Assembly (NCBI RefSeq): GCF_014297465.1
Contig: NZ_JACORT010000001.1
Location: 372,001-436,000, forward strand
Direction: 5' to 3'
Origin: Ramlibacter cellulosilyticus
Lineage (GTDB): Bacteria; Pseudomonadota; Gammaproteobacteria; Burkholderiales; Burkholderiaceae_C
DNA length: 64,000 nt
Both the position numbers and the translations under genes were made by a program. A model generated the notes under the pieces. The model had not been told where the DNA came from and did no database searches. It was given only the letters and a program-made list of their open reading frames with translations. This document shows, piece by piece, positions 25,476-35,195 of the stretch (its first letter is position 1; each line of letters begins with the position of its first letter).

Positions 25476-26591
25476 TCAGGCGAACACGCCCGCCGTGTCC
25501 TGCATTCTTTCCGACACCTCGCCGAGGTGGTGCAGGGTATCCCCGTACTGCAGTTCGAGCTGCGTGAGCTTCTTGAAGTAGTGGCTGCCCACGTATTCGT
25601 CGGTGACGCCGATGCCGCCGTGCAGCTGCACCGAGTTCTGTCCCACGAAGCGCAGGCTCACGCCCAGCTGGTACTTCGCGCGCGCCATCGCCCGGCGGCG
25701 TTCCTCGGCCGGCGCATTGAGCTTCAGCGAGGCGTAGTAGCTCATGGACCGCGCGAGCTCCTGCTGCATCTTCATGTCCGCCATGCGGTGGCGCAGCGCC
25801 TGGAAGGTGGCGAGCGTCACGCCGAACTGCTTGCGCGTGTTCAGGTATTCGGCCGTGAGCTCCATCGTGCGGTCGATCGCGCCCACGCCTTCGGCGCAGG
25901 TGCAGGCGATGGCGATGTCCACCGCATGTTCCAGCGCGGGCAGGCCGTCGGCGGTGACCAGCGTGGCGGGCGCGTCGCGCAGGCTCACTTCGGCGGCGCG
26001 GCCTTCGTCCACGGTGGGATAGCCGCGGGTCGCGACGCCTTGCGCCGAGCGCTGCACGAGGAAGAGGCCGATCCTGCCGTTCGCCTTGGCGGGGACGATG
26101 AAGGCGTCGGCCTGGTCGCCCGCGGGCACGACGCTCTTGTCGCCCGAGACCTTCCAGCCGCCGCCCGCCTGCGTCGCGGTGGCCTCGACCTGGTCGAGGC
26201 GGTAGCGCGCCTTGCGTTCCTGCTGCGCGAGCACGACGAGCGCTTCGCCGGAGGCGATCTTGCCCAGCCAGGCCGATTTGACGTCCTCACCGGCGTACGC
26301 GCCGAGGACGCCGCTCGCGACGAGCGTCTGCGCCAGCGGCTCCAGCACGATGCCGCGCCCGAGCTCCTCCATCACCACCATCGCCTCGACCGGGCCCATG
26401 GCCATGCCGCCGTGGTCTTCGCTGACGTAGAGGCCGGTGAGGCCCAGTTCGGCGAGCTCGCCATAGGCCGCGCGGTCGAAGCCGCCCGCCTTGGCGATGC
26501 CTTGCCGGCGCTCGAACGTGTAGCTGCGGTCCACCCACTTGCGCACGGCGTCGCGCAGCTGTTCCTGGTCGTCGGAAAAATTAAAATCCAT
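25476..26591 (-). CDS. Acyl-CoA dehydrogenase, small-subunit type (PimD-like)
   Basis: 371 residues, N-terminal helical domain (MDFNFSDDQEQLRDAVRKWV), middle beta domain (WKVSGDKSVVPAGDQADAFIV) and C-terminal helices (NTRKQFGVTLATFQALRHRMADM). The C-terminus GGIGVTDEYVGSHYFKKLTQLELQYGD lacks the usual GTSEIQR-type FAD loop. It sits 95 bp downstream of a second acyl-CoA dehydrogenase gene on the same strand. Such unlike pairs form heteromeric enzymes in pimeloyl-CoA and sterol side-chain oxidation. FAD-dependent 2,3-dehydrogenation of an acyl-CoA is expected; the chain type is unknown. Confidence 0.87.
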   Translation of the reverse strand: MDFNFSDDQEQLRDAVRKWVDRSYTFERRQGIAKAGGFDRAAYGELAELGLTGLYVSEDHGGMAMGPVEAMVVMEELGRGIVLEPLAQTLVASGVLGAYAGEDVKSAWLGKIASGEALVVLAQQERKARYRLDQVEATATQAGGGWKVSGDKSVVPAGDQADAFIVPAKANGRIGLFLVQRSAQGVATRGYPTVDEGRAAEVSLRDAPATLVTADGLPALEHAVDIAIACTCAEGVGAIDRTMELTAEYLNTRKQFGVTLATFQALRHRMADMKMQQELARSMSYYASLKLNAPAEERRRAMARAKYQLGVSLRFVGQNSVQLHGGIGVTDEYVGSHYFKKLTQLELQYGDTLHHLGEVSERMQDTAGVFA

Positions 26592-26621
26592 ATCTCATTC
26601 CTCGCGTAGCGACAAGCTGGA

Positions 26622-26640
26622 GCCCCCTCGCGGAGGGGGC
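26622..26640. repeat. 8-bp-stem hairpin between the two acyl-CoA dehydrogenase genes
   Basis: GCCCCCTC (26622-26629) and GAGGGGGC (26633-26640) pair perfectly around a 3-nt loop. It is in the 95-bp gap and followed by GCGGGGGAGC. It may be a repeat unit or an attenuating or mRNA-stabilising hairpin between two co-transcribed genes. No T-run follows in either direction. Confidence 0.55.
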
Positions 26641-26686
26641 GCGGGGGAGCGGTGTATTGGCGCAATGCGCAGGTTGTTCATAGGCG

Positions 26687-27865
26687 TCAGCCGAGAACGA
26701 CCTGCGCCACGATGTTGCGCTGCACTTCGTTGGAGCCGCCGTAGATCGTGGTCTTGCGCATGTTGAAGTAGGTGGCGGCCAGCGGCGCCAGGGCGGCGGC
26801 GCCCACGTAGTCGCCCTGGTAGCCGGCTTCCATCGCTTCGCGGATGAAGGGGATGGCGTACGGGCCCGCGGCGAGCATCATCAGCTCCGTGTAGCGCTGC
26901 TGGATCTCGCTGCCCTTGATCTTCAGCAGGCCGGCGATGTCCAGCGGGTTCTTGCCCGACTTCTCGGCCGACAGAACGCGCAGCACCAGCATCTCCAGCG
27001 CCACGATGTCCACTTCCAGCTTCGCGATCTCGTCGCGGAAGCGCTGGTCGCTGTAGACGCCTTCGCTCTTGGCGATGCGCTTGAGGCGCTCCAGCTCGCG
27101 CTTGGCGCGGTTGACGTCCGCGATGTTGGTCCGCTCGTGCGACAGCAGGTGCTTGGCGTAGGTCCAGCCCTTGTTCTCCTCGCCGATCAGGTTCTCCGCG
27201 GGCACTTCGACGTTGTCGAAGAACACCTCGTTCACCTCGTGGCCGCCATCGAGCATGATGATCGGGCGCACCGTGACGCCCGGCGACTTCATGTCGATCA
27301 GCAGGAAGGAGATGCCGGTCTGCGGCTTGCCTTCGGTGGAGGTGCGCACCAGGCAGAAGATCCACTCGCCGTACTGGGCGAGCGTGGTCCACGTCTTCTG
27401 GCCGTTGACGATGTACTTGTCGCCGCGGCGCTCGGCGCGGGTCTTCAGCGACGCGAGGTCCGAGCCGGAGCCCGGCTCGCTGTAGCCCTGGCTCCACCAG
27501 ACCTCGCCGCTCGCGATGCCGGGGAGGAAGCGCTTCTGCTGCTCGGGCGAGCCGAACGCCATGATCACGGGGGCGACCATCACCGGCCCGAAGGGCACGA
27601 TGCGCGGCGCGCCGGCGAGGGCGCACTCTTCCTCGAACAGGTGCTTCTGCACGGCGGTCCAGCCCGGGCCGCCGAACTGCTTGGGCCAGCCGTAGCCCAG
27701 CCAGCCCTTCTTGCCGAGGATCCTGGCCCAGCGCTGCATGTCCTCGCGCGTGAGGTGCAGGGCGTTGTGCACCTTGTGGGCGATGTCCTGCGGCAGGTTC
27801 TCGCGCACCCAGGCGCGGATGTCCTCGCGGAACTTCTGTTCTTCAGGGGTGAAAGCTAGGTCCAT
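26687..27865 (-). CDS. Acyl-CoA dehydrogenase, large-subunit type (PimC-like)
   Basis: 392 residues with all three ACAD domains. The flavin and substrate segment GYSEPGSGSDLASLKTRAERRGDKYIVNGQKTWTT is canonical, and the C-terminal FAD loop IYGGSNEVQRNIVAQVVLG is present, unlike in the neighbouring paralogue. The ATG at 27865 has GGAGA about 8 nt upstream; a longer frame overlaps yceH and was rejected. It most likely forms a heteromer with the product of the next gene. The order (large, then small) and the lack of other beta-oxidation genes nearby leave the substrate open. Confidence 0.9.
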   Translation of the reverse strand: MDLAFTPEEQKFREDIRAWVRENLPQDIAHKVHNALHLTREDMQRWARILGKKGWLGYGWPKQFGGPGWTAVQKHLFEEECALAGAPRIVPFGPVMVAPVIMAFGSPEQQKRFLPGIASGEVWWSQGYSEPGSGSDLASLKTRAERRGDKYIVNGQKTWTTLAQYGEWIFCLVRTSTEGKPQTGISFLLIDMKSPGVTVRPIIMLDGGHEVNEVFFDNVEVPAENLIGEENKGWTYAKHLLSHERTNIADVNRAKRELERLKRIAKSEGVYSDQRFRDEIAKLEVDIVALEMLVLRVLSAEKSGKNPLDIAGLLKIKGSEIQQRYTELMMLAAGPYAIPFIREAMEAGYQGDYVGAAALAPLAATYFNMRKTTIYGGSNEVQRNIVAQVVLG

Positions 27866-27891
27866 GGGGGTGTCTCCGGGGGATCGCGCAT

Positions 27892-28572
27892 TTAAGCACG
27901 GTCGTTCGTTTCCGTCTGTCCGGGCCGTGACAAACCGAGTTGCGCGAGCAGGTCCTGCACCTGCGCACGCAGCTCGGCGACTTCGGATTCCAGCGCTGCC
28001 ACGCGCGCCTCGAGCGCGCCGGCCTCCTCCGCGGGGGCGGCGGGTGGCGCCTGCACGGGGACGCTGGTGTCGACGGGGCCGCACAGGAGGTGCGCCCAGC
28101 GAGTCTCGCGCGACCCGGGCGCGCGTGGCAATTGCACGACCAGGGGACCCCCGCGTTCCTCGCTGCGGTCCCGCATCTCTTCCAGGAAGGCTTCCACGGA
28201 GGAGATGTCCGCGAAGCGGTACCAGCGCTCCGAATGGATCCGCAGTTCGCCGGCCGTCTGCGGCCCCCGCAGCATCAGCAGGCCCAGCAGCACGGCGGAT
28301 TGCTCCGGCACCACCATCGCCCGCTGGAAGTTGTGCTCCCAGCGGTCCGTGCGGCTGCCGCGGGTGGTGAACGCCAGCGAGCGGCGCTTCAGCCCGTCCA
28401 GCGCCTCCTGCACTTCGCCTTCGCCGAGGTTGGTGATCGGGTCGCGGCTGCTTTTCTGGTTGCAGCCGGCGACGAGCGAATTCAGCGTCATGGGATAGCT
28501 GTCCGGCACCGTGCGGGCCTTCTCCATGAGCGTGCCCAGCACGCGGGCCTCGGCGGCCGTCAGCGGGCTCAT
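27892..28572 (-). CDS. yceH: YceH-family (DUF480) protein
   Basis: 226 residues. The family core is plain: [19 protein letters not shown], then [22 protein letters not shown], then [28 protein letters not shown]. The fold is a pair of winged-helix domains. A C-terminal coiled coil ([26 protein letters not shown], about residues 180-212) is typical. The cellular role is not established. It is divergent from purN with only 30 bp between starts, so the promoters of the two must overlap. Confidence 0.9.
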   Translation of the reverse strand: MSPLTAAEARVLGTLMEKARTVPDSYPMTLNSLVAGCNQKSSRDPITNLGEGEVQEALDGLKRRSLAFTTRGSRTDRWEHNFQRAMVVPEQSAVLLGLLMLRGPQTAGELRIHSERWYRFADISSVEAFLEEMRDRSEERGGPLVVQLPRAPGSRETRWAHLLCGPVDTSVPVQAPPAAPAEEAGALEARVAALESEVAELRAQVQDLLAQLGLSRPGQTETNDRA

Positions 28573-28602
28573 CGCGCGCCCTCCGGGATAATCGCGCTCG
28601 AC

Positions 28603-29202
28603 ATGAAGAACATCGTGATCCTGATTTCCGGTGGGGGCTCGAACATGGCCGCCATCGTACGCGCGGCGCAGCGCGACGATTGGCGCCAGCGGCACGGCGC
28701 CGTGGTCCGGGCCGTCATCAGCAATCGCGCGGATGCGCGAGGCCTGGCCTTCGCGCGGGAGCAGGGCATCGCCGCCGAAGTGGTCGACCACAAGCCGTTC
28801 GCCACGCGCGAAGCCTTCGACGACGCGCTCGCGGCCACGATCGACCGCCATGCCCCGGCGCTCGTCGTGCTCGCGGGCTTCATGCGCATCCTCACGCCGG
28901 GCTTCGTCGCACGGTATGCGGGGCGCCTGGTCAACATCCACCCCTCGCTGCTGCCCGCGTTCCCGGGCCTGCACACGCACCAGCGTGCGCTGGAGGCGGG
29001 CTGCCGCTTCACCGGTGCCACGGTGCACCAGGTGACGGCCGAACTGGACCACGGCCCCATCCTGGACCAGGCGGTGGTGCCCATCCTCGCCGGCGACACG
29101 CCGGAGGCGATCGCGGCCCGCGTGCTCACGCAGGAGCACATCGTCTATCCCCGCGCGATCGCGCAACTGCTCCCCCGCCTGCAGGAAGTCCATGCATCCT
29201 AA
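28603..29202 (+). CDS. purN: Phosphoribosylglycinamide formyltransferase 1
   Basis: 199 residues. The GAR-binding loop [11 protein letters not shown] is at 8-18. The catalytic Asn-His-Asp set is in [13 protein letters not shown] and [10 protein letters not shown]. It uses 10-formyl-tetrahydrofolate to formylate GAR in step 3 of purine synthesis. The stop overlaps the start of the rRNA methylase gene by 11 bp, so the two are coupled. The ATG lies 30 bp from the divergent yceH start. Confidence 0.95.
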   Translation: MKNIVILISGGGSNMAAIVRAAQRDDWRQRHGAVVRAVISNRADARGLAFAREQGIAAEVVDHKPFATREAFDDALAATIDRHAPALVVLAGFMRILTPGFVARYAGRLVNIHPSLLPAFPGLHTHQRALEAGCRFTGATVHQVTAELDHGPILDQAVVPILAGDTPEAIAARVLTQEHIVYPRAIAQLLPRLQEVHAS

Positions 29203-30460
29203 AGCGCTGCTCGAAGCCTGCGCCGCGCTCGTCGCGCAGGTGCTCCGCCTCGACCACCCCGCCGACGCGATCGTGTCTCGCCACTTCCGCGAGAACCGTT
29301 CCCTGGGCCCGCGCGAACGCGCCACGCTCGCCGAGACCGCCTACGCGGTGCTGCGGCGCAAGCTCCTGTACGAGAACCTGGCGCAATCGGGCAGCGGCCC
29401 GCGCGAGCGCCGGCTGGCCATCCTGGGCTTCGCCGGCCCGCGCGATTTCCTCAAGAGCGCGCTGTCGGAACAGGAGAAAGCCTGGCTGGACCATTGCGAC
29501 GCCATCGACGTCGCCTCGCTGCCCGAACGCTTCCGCCACAACCTGCCGGAGTGGCTCGCGGAACCGTTGAAGGCGCAGGTCGGCGACGACTTCTGTCCGC
29601 TCGTCGCGGCCCTGGAGCAGCCCGCGCCGCTGGACCTGCGCGTGAATGCGTTCACCGACAAGCGCGAGGACGTCCGCAAGGAGCTGGAGCTCGCCGGCAT
29701 CCACGCGAAGCCCACGCCCTATTCGCCGTGGGGACTGCGGATCGACGGCAAGCCCGCGCTCACGAAGCTGGATGCCTTCGCCCGCGGTGCCGTGGAAGTG
29801 CAGGACGAGGGTTCCCAGCTGCTGGCCCTGCTCACCGACGCGCGGCGCGGCCAGATGGTCGTCGACTTCTGTGCCGGCGCGGGCGGCAAGACGCTGGCGC
29901 TGGGCGCGGCGATGCGCAACACCGGCCGGCTCTACGCCTTCGACGTGTCGGCGCACCGCCTGGACAACCTCAAGCCCCGGCTGGCCCGCAGCAAGCTGTC
30001 CAACGTGCATCCGGCGGCGATCGCCCATGAACGGGACGACCGGATCAAGCGCCTCGCGGGCAAGATCGACCGCGTGATCGTGGACGCGCCGTGTTCCGGC
30101 CTGGGCACCTTGCGGCGCAACCCGGACCTCAAGTGGCGCCAGTCGCCCCAGGCTTTGGCGGAGCTGACGGCCAAGCAGGCGGCCATCCTCGAAAGCGCTG
30201 CAAGGCTGCTGAAAGCCGGCGGGCGCATCGTCTACGCCACGTGCAGCGTGCTGCGGGCGGAAAACGAGGACATCGCGGCGGCTTTCACGGCCTCCCACCC
30301 GGGGTTTCGGCGGCTGCGCGTGGAGGAACTGCTGGAACAGGCCAAGGTGCCCGGCGCGGCGAGCCTCTGCAATGCGGAGGGAGCCGACCTGCGGCTCTGG
30401 CCGCACCGCCATGCGACGGACGGTTTCTATGCCGCTGCCTGGGAAAAAGTCCAGCCCTGA
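29192..30460 (+). CDS. RsmB/RsmF-family RNA cytosine-C5 methyltransferase
   Basis: 422 residues. SAM-binding motif I reads [19 protein letters not shown]. The two cysteines of m5C methyltransferases are present in [15 protein letters not shown] (motif IV) and [13 protein letters not shown] (motif VI). The N-terminal 100 residues resemble the NusB-like RNA-binding part of RsmB ([29 protein letters not shown]). It probably methylates 16S rRNA. Because Burkholderiales carry more than one paralogue, calling it rsmB itself would be premature. The start overlaps the purN 3' end. Confidence 0.87.
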   Translation: MHPKALLEACAALVAQVLRLDHPADAIVSRHFRENRSLGPRERATLAETAYAVLRRKLLYENLAQSGSGPRERRLAILGFAGPRDFLKSALSEQEKAWLDHCDAIDVASLPERFRHNLPEWLAEPLKAQVGDDFCPLVAALEQPAPLDLRVNAFTDKREDVRKELELAGIHAKPTPYSPWGLRIDGKPALTKLDAFARGAVEVQDEGSQLLALLTDARRGQMVVDFCAGAGGKTLALGAAMRNTGRLYAFDVSAHRLDNLKPRLARSKLSNVHPAAIAHERDDRIKRLAGKIDRVIVDAPCSGLGTLRRNPDLKWRQSPQALAELTAKQAAILESAARLLKAGGRIVYATCSVLRAENEDIAAAFTASHPGFRRLRVEELLEQAKVPGAASLCNAEGADLRLWPHRHATDGFYAAAWEKVQP

Positions 30461-30577
30461 CAACACCCTGGCAAATAAACGGGGCCGGATTGAACCCCCG
30501 GCCCTAAAATCCCTCCAACGTCTTCGCAGTGCATTTCTGCGGGCTTTTGTCTTACAAGAGAAAGAGACTCTCCCTCC

Positions 30578-31792
30578 ATGTTGCTTCCCGACTGGGCCGT
30601 GCTGAACGCGGCCATCGACTGGCTCGGCCACGGCCTCTGGGACCTGTCCTGGTGGCAGATCGTGCTGTACACGCTGGTCACCACGCACTTCACGATCGCC
30701 AGCGTCACGATCTTCCTGCACCGGAGCCAGGCGCACCGGGCCATGGACCTGCACGCCATCCCGTCGCACTTCTTCCGCTTCTGGCTGTGGCTGGGCACGG
30801 GCATGGTGACCAAGGAGTGGGTGGCCATCCACCGCAAGCACCACGCGAAGTGCGAGACCGAGGACGACCCGCACAGCCCGCAGACCCGCGGCATCGACAC
30901 CGTGCTGTGGCGCGGCGCCGAGCTGTACCGCGCGGAAGCGAAGAACAAGGAAACGATCGCCAAGTTCGGCCACGGCACGCCCAACGACTGGATCGAGCGC
31001 AACCTGTACACCCGCTACAGCTGGCAGGGCGTGGGCCTGATGCTGATCCTGAACCTGGCGCTGTTCGGCGCGGTCGGCGCGGCCGTCTGGGCCGTCCAGA
31101 TGCTGTGGATCCCGATCACCGCCGCCGGCATCATCAACGGCATCGGCCACTACTGGGGCTACCGCAACTTCGAGGCGCCGGACTCCAGCACGAACATCTC
31201 GCCCTGGGGCCTGATCATCGGCGGCGAGGAGCTGCACAACAACCACCACACGTACCCGACCTCGGCCAAGTTCTCGGTCAAGCCGTACGAATTCGACCTG
31301 GGCTGGTTCTACATCAGCGTGATGTCGAAGATCGGCTGGGCCACCGTGAAGAAGGTGCCGCCGAAGCTGCGCCTGGGCACGATCAAGCCGGTCGCGGACG
31401 AGAAGACGCTGGAGGCGCTGATTGCCAACCGCTACGAGGTGATGGCCGGTTACGCCCGCGAAATGCGCCGCGTGTGCAAGGCCGAGATCGCCCAGCTGCA
31501 GGCCAAGGGCCACGAGGCCGGCATGCTGCAGGCCGCCAAGCGCTGGCTGCACCGCGATGCCGACAAGGTGCCGGCTTCCGCGCGCCCGCAGCTCGAGCAG
31601 GTCCGCGCCGCGCACCCGGTGCTGGACAAGATGGTCAGCATGCGCGAAGAGCTGCGCCAGATGTGGCTCAACACGAACCAGTCGCGCGAGCAGCTCGCCG
31701 CCGACCTGCAGGCCTGGTGCCGCCGGGCCGAGGAAAGCGGGATCGAGGCGCTGCGTCAGTTCTCCATGAAGCTGCGCGCCGCCCACGCCTGA
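30578..31792 (+). CDS. Membrane fatty acid (acyl-CoA/acyl-lipid) desaturase
   Basis: 404 residues. All three histidine boxes of the di-iron desaturases are present: HRSQAH (48-53), HRKHH (85-89) and HNNHH (near residue 224). Membrane segments surround them (WWQIVLYTLVTTHFTIASVTIF; MLILNLALFGAVGAAVWAV). It introduces a double bond, probably delta-9, into fatty acyl chains, using O2 and an electron donor. Compared with the ~280-300-residue core, it has an extra ~100-residue charged helical C-terminus (RRVCKAEIAQLQAKGHE ... MREELRQMWLNTNQSREQL), which is characteristic of a Burkholderiales subgroup. A rho-independent terminator follows at 31810. Confidence 0.9.
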   Translation: MLLPDWAVLNAAIDWLGHGLWDLSWWQIVLYTLVTTHFTIASVTIFLHRSQAHRAMDLHAIPSHFFRFWLWLGTGMVTKEWVAIHRKHHAKCETEDDPHSPQTRGIDTVLWRGAELYRAEAKNKETIAKFGHGTPNDWIERNLYTRYSWQGVGLMLILNLALFGAVGAAVWAVQMLWIPITAAGIINGIGHYWGYRNFEAPDSSTNISPWGLIIGGEELHNNHHTYPTSAKFSVKPYEFDLGWFYISVMSKIGWATVKKVPPKLRLGTIKPVADEKTLEALIANRYEVMAGYAREMRRVCKAEIAQLQAKGHEAGMLQAAKRWLHRDADKVPASARPQLEQVRAAHPVLDKMVSMREELRQMWLNTNQSREQLAADLQAWCRRAEESGIEALRQFSMKLRAAHA

Positions 31793-31809
31793 GTCAGGCC
31801 CGCGCCACG

Positions 31810-31835
31810 AAAGCCCCGCCATGCGGGGCTTTTTT
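31810..31835 (+). terminator. Rho-independent terminator after the desaturase gene
   Basis: AGCCCCGC (31812-31819) and GCGGGGCT (31823-31830) pair around a CAT loop and are followed directly by a T-run; flanking A/T pairs extend the stem. It starts 18 bp after the desaturase stop. Confidence 0.9.
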
Positions 31836-31958
31836 CATGTTCCGCTGAGCAGGACGGGCCTACGGGGCCACGCGCCCTTGCCGCACGGACGACGAGGCCG
31901 CAACTGCTACTCCTGCCGCGCTCGTCGCGGTGCAATGGCCAGTAAAGGAGATTGCAGC

Positions 31959-32312
31959 ATGAAGAAGTTCATCCTTGGCGCGGTCGCGGCCGGTGCGCTG
32001 GCCGTGGGCGGCGCGGCCTCGGCGCAGGACCTGGGGGCCGTCCTGAACAACATCCTCGGCTACGGTTACGGCGATCGCACCTCGCAGGACACGATCCAGG
32101 GCTCGTATCGCGACGAATACGGCCGCCTCTGGGTCGTGGACGGCGGCGGGAAGCACACCATGGTCACCCCGGGCGCGGGCAGCGCCGGCGTGGGGTCCTG
32201 GGGTCAGGGCACGTATGGGGTGCAGGCCAATGGCGGCTACTACCGCGACAGCGACGGTGACGGCGTCGTGGACGCGCGCGACCGCCGCCCCAACAATCCG
32301 CGGCGCTGGTAA
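31959..32312 (+). CDS. Small exported protein with calcium-loop-like Asp/Gly tail
   Basis: 117 residues, with AAAGGAG about 9 nt before the ATG. A signal peptide (MKKFILGAVAAGALAVGGAASA, cut before Q23) is clear. The mature protein holds a middle segment DEYGRLWVVDGGGKHTMV and ends with GYYRDSDGDGVVDARDRRPNNPRRW, which has the spacing of a thrombospondin-type-3/EF-hand-like Ca2+ loop. Similar short secreted proteins are common in Burkholderiales, without known function. It has its own transcription unit downstream of the desaturase terminator and converges on the DUF3597 gene with a 3-bp gap. Confidence 0.8.
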   Translation: MKKFILGAVAAGALAVGGAASAQDLGAVLNNILGYGYGDRTSQDTIQGSYRDEYGRLWVVDGGGKHTMVTPGAGSAGVGSWGQGTYGVQANGGYYRDSDGDGVVDARDRRPNNPRRW

Positions 32313-32315
32313 GGC

Positions 32316-32759
32316 TCAGTCCAGCAGGTTGGCGGGAACCTTCCCGCCGTTCTGCTCCATGCGGCGCAGCACTTCCTTGTGCAGCCACATGTTCATCTTC
32401 GCGGTGTCGCCCTTGTCGCCGGAGTAGCCCAGTTCCTCGGCGAGTTCGCGCCGCTCCTGCAGCGTGCTGTCCATCCCGACCAGCTTCATGAGGTCGACGA
32501 TGGACGTGCGCCAGTTCAGCTTCTGCGGATGGTTGGCGGCGAGCCCGTCCAGCACCTTCTCGATGTCGACGCGTTCCAGGGTGGCGGCCGCGGCGGCGCC
32601 CTGCTGGGGCGCGGCTTGCGGTGCCTGGGGCTGTGCGGCGGGGCGTGCGGGCGCCGCCTGGACGTTCGTGGGCTGCGGCGCCGAGGGCGTGGCGACGGTC
32701 GCCTGGCCGGCGTTCGCGTGCGGGAAGATGCGGCCGAAGATCTTGCCGAGGATGCTCAT
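32316..32759 (-). CDS. DUF3597 domain protein
   Basis: 147 residues. It starts MSILGKIFGRIFPH, followed by an Ala/Pro/Gln-rich linker to about residue 58. A C-terminal helical domain then follows with TLERVDIEKVLDGLAANHPQKLNWRTSIVDLMKLVGMDS and ELAEELGYSGDKGDTAKMNMWLHKEVLRRM, matching DUF3597. The function is unknown; the fold resembles cell-wall-associated helical domains. No signal peptide is seen. It is divergent from carbonic anhydrase with 165 bp between starts. Confidence 0.85.
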   Translation of the reverse strand: MSILGKIFGRIFPHANAGQATVATPSAPQPTNVQAAPARPAAQPQAPQAAPQQGAAAAATLERVDIEKVLDGLAANHPQKLNWRTSIVDLMKLVGMDSTLQERRELAEELGYSGDKGDTAKMNMWLHKEVLRRMEQNGGKVPANLLD

Positions 32760-32924
32760 CGTGCGGTCTCCATGAGGTTGGGCGCCCATCTTCGGCATCC
32801 GCGGCCGGCGGGGCAGTGGGAATGCCGCGCACGCAGCCCGGGTGTTTCTCCTGCAAGGTGGTGCGCGGACATGGACCTAGGGCCCATGGACCGCCGCGAC
32901 GCGTGCCTCCTACGATGCCGTACC

Positions 32925-33542
32925 ATGCCCGCCCCGCCGCCCATGCTCTCCGCCGACGAGGCGCTCGTCCGTCTCCAGGAGGGCAACGCGCGTTTCGTGC
33001 GCGGCGAAGCCCGCTTCCCCACCGTGCAGAAGGACGTCCTGGCCGACCTGGCGAAGGGGCAGCACCCGTTCGCGACCATCCTCGGGTGCAGCGACAGCCG
33101 GGTGCCGCCGGAACTCGTGTTCGATGCTTCCTTCGGCGAGCTGTTCGTGGTGCGGGTCGCGGGCAACGTGCTCGGCGCGTCCATCCTGGGCACCCTGCAG
33201 TACGCGGGCTCCCACCTGCACACGCCGCTCTTCGTCGTGCTGGGGCACGAGGGCTGCGGCGCGGTGGAGGCGGCGGTGGAGTCGCGCTTTCACGGCGCCA
33301 CCCACGGCAGCCGCATCGAGGTGCTGCTCGAGGAGATCGTCCCGGCGCTCGAGGGCCTGGACCCGCGGCAGGAGCACGACGCGCTGCTGCACGCCGCCGT
33401 CGAGGCGAACGTCCGCCACACGATCGCCGAACTTCGCCGCACGCCCGAAGCCCGCGCACGCGCGGCCGTGGGCGGGATGAAGCTGGTGGGCGCGATCTAC
33501 GAGCTGGCCTCGGGCACGGTGCGCTTCCTGGACGCGGAATGA
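32925..33542 (+). CDS. can: Beta-class carbonic anhydrase
   Basis: 205 residues. The zinc ligands and catalytic dyad are visible: C55-S-D57-S-R59 (CSDSRVP), H108 and C111 (GHEGCGAV). It interconverts CO2 and bicarbonate in the cytoplasm and supplies bicarbonate for biosynthetic carboxylations. The start at MPAPPPM is the first ATG of the coding region; M7 is possible. It is monocistronic, bounded by a divergent gene and a strong terminator shared with rpmG. Confidence 0.93.
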   Translation: MPAPPPMLSADEALVRLQEGNARFVRGEARFPTVQKDVLADLAKGQHPFATILGCSDSRVPPELVFDASFGELFVVRVAGNVLGASILGTLQYAGSHLHTPLFVVLGHEGCGAVEAAVESRFHGATHGSRIEVLLEEIVPALEGLDPRQEHDALLHAAVEANVRHTIAELRRTPEARARAAVGGMKLVGAIYELASGTVRFLDAE

Positions 33543-33543
33543 A

Positions 33544-33569
33544 AAAGCCCCGCGGGGCGGGGCTTTCTT
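33544..33569. terminator. Bidirectional rho-independent terminator between carbonic anhydrase and rpmG
   Basis: AAAGCCCCGC (33544-33553) and GCGGGGCTTT (33557-33566) pair around a GGG loop. T-rich sequence follows on the plus strand and the A-run before it gives a T-run on the minus strand. It lies between the stops of two convergent transcription units and serves both. Confidence 0.9.
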
Positions 33570-33587
33570 GCCGGAAGCGGGGCCGAA

Positions 33588-33758
33588 TTACTTCAGCTTC
33601 GTTTCCTTGTACTCGACGTGCTTGCGAGCCTTCGGGTCGAACTTCATGATCGACATCTTCTCGGGCATCGTCTTCTTGTTCTTGCTCGTGGTGTAGAAAT
33701 GGCCGGTGCCCGCGGTGGACTCCAGCTTGATCTTCTCGCGACCGCCTTTGCTAGCCAT
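33588..33758 (-). CDS. rpmG: 50S ribosomal protein L33
   Basis: 56 residues, too short for many gene callers. It begins [20 protein letters not shown] and continues [15 protein letters not shown], the L33 signature, and ends in KETKLK. It has no cysteine, so this is the zinc-free form. The gene lies 18 bp after rpmB on the same strand, the conserved rpmB-rpmG order, and ends at the shared terminator. Confidence 0.97.
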   Translation of the reverse strand: MASKGGREKIKLESTAGTGHFYTTSKNKKTMPEKMSIMKFDPKARKHVEYKETKLK

Positions 33759-33776
33759 GGTGCTTTCTCCTGCGAA

Positions 33777-34010
33777 TTAAGCCTGGCCGCGGGCACGCAT
33801 GTCCGCCAGCACAGCATCGATACCGTTCTTGTCGATCAGGCGCACGGCGGCGTTGGAAACGCGCAGGCGCACGAAGCGGTTCTCGCTCTCGACCCAGAAA
33901 CGGCGGTATTGCAGGTTCGGCAGGAACCGGCGCTTGGTCTTGTTGTTGGCGTGGGAGACGTTGTTCCCCACCATCGGGCCCTTGCCCGTCACTTCGCAGA
34001 CTTTGGACAT
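33777..34010 (-). CDS. rpmB: 50S ribosomal protein L28
   Basis: 77 residues, starting [20 protein letters not shown], then [20 protein letters not shown], the full L28 pattern. Only one Cys is present, so the zinc-ribbon form is absent, in line with the zinc-free L33 encoded next to it. AAGGAAAG precedes the start. A longer frame upstream runs through repeat-rich intergenic DNA and was rejected. Confidence 0.97.
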   Translation of the reverse strand: MSKVCEVTGKGPMVGNNVSHANNKTKRRFLPNLQYRRFWVESENRFVRLRVSNAAVRLIDKNGIDAVLADMRARGQA

Positions 34011-34120
34011 CTGGAATTCTTTCCTTGAACCGCCCGTCACTCCCGTGAGGGGCTCACCTCGCCCTGACGGGGGCGGTAACCGGCCGGACGTGAATCCGGC
34101 GAAGCCCGCGATTATAGCGC

Positions 34121-34240
34121 GGGTTGCTGGGGTGCGCTGCGCGCAACCCAGCCTACCGCGCGTTGCGCCCCCGAGCCTCGTAGGCTGGGTTGCGCGCAGG
34201 GTCCGTAGGCTGGGTTGCACGAAGCGCACCCCAGCAACCC
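34121..34240. repeat. 120-bp nested palindromic element between rpmB and trxB
   Basis: The outer arms are an 18-bp perfect inverted repeat, GGGTTGCTGGGGTGCGCT (34121-34138) and its complement at 34223-34240. Inside is a second 16-bp inverted repeat, GCGCAACCCAGCCTAC (34141-34156) and GTAGGCTGGGTTGCGC (34180-34195). A further direct copy of GTAGGCTGGGTTGC begins at 34205. It has no coding potential. The structure is that of a REP cluster and a decayed relative lies at 23994. Confidence 0.8.
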
Positions 34241-34241
34241 G

Positions 34242-35195
<954 letters not shown>

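Noticed and set aside
30480..30505. Hairpin after the rRNA methylase gene as a terminator or T-arm of a tRNA
   Set aside because: The TTGAACC-like loop suggested a tRNA T-arm, but there is no acceptor or anticodon arm, and no T-run follows the stem.
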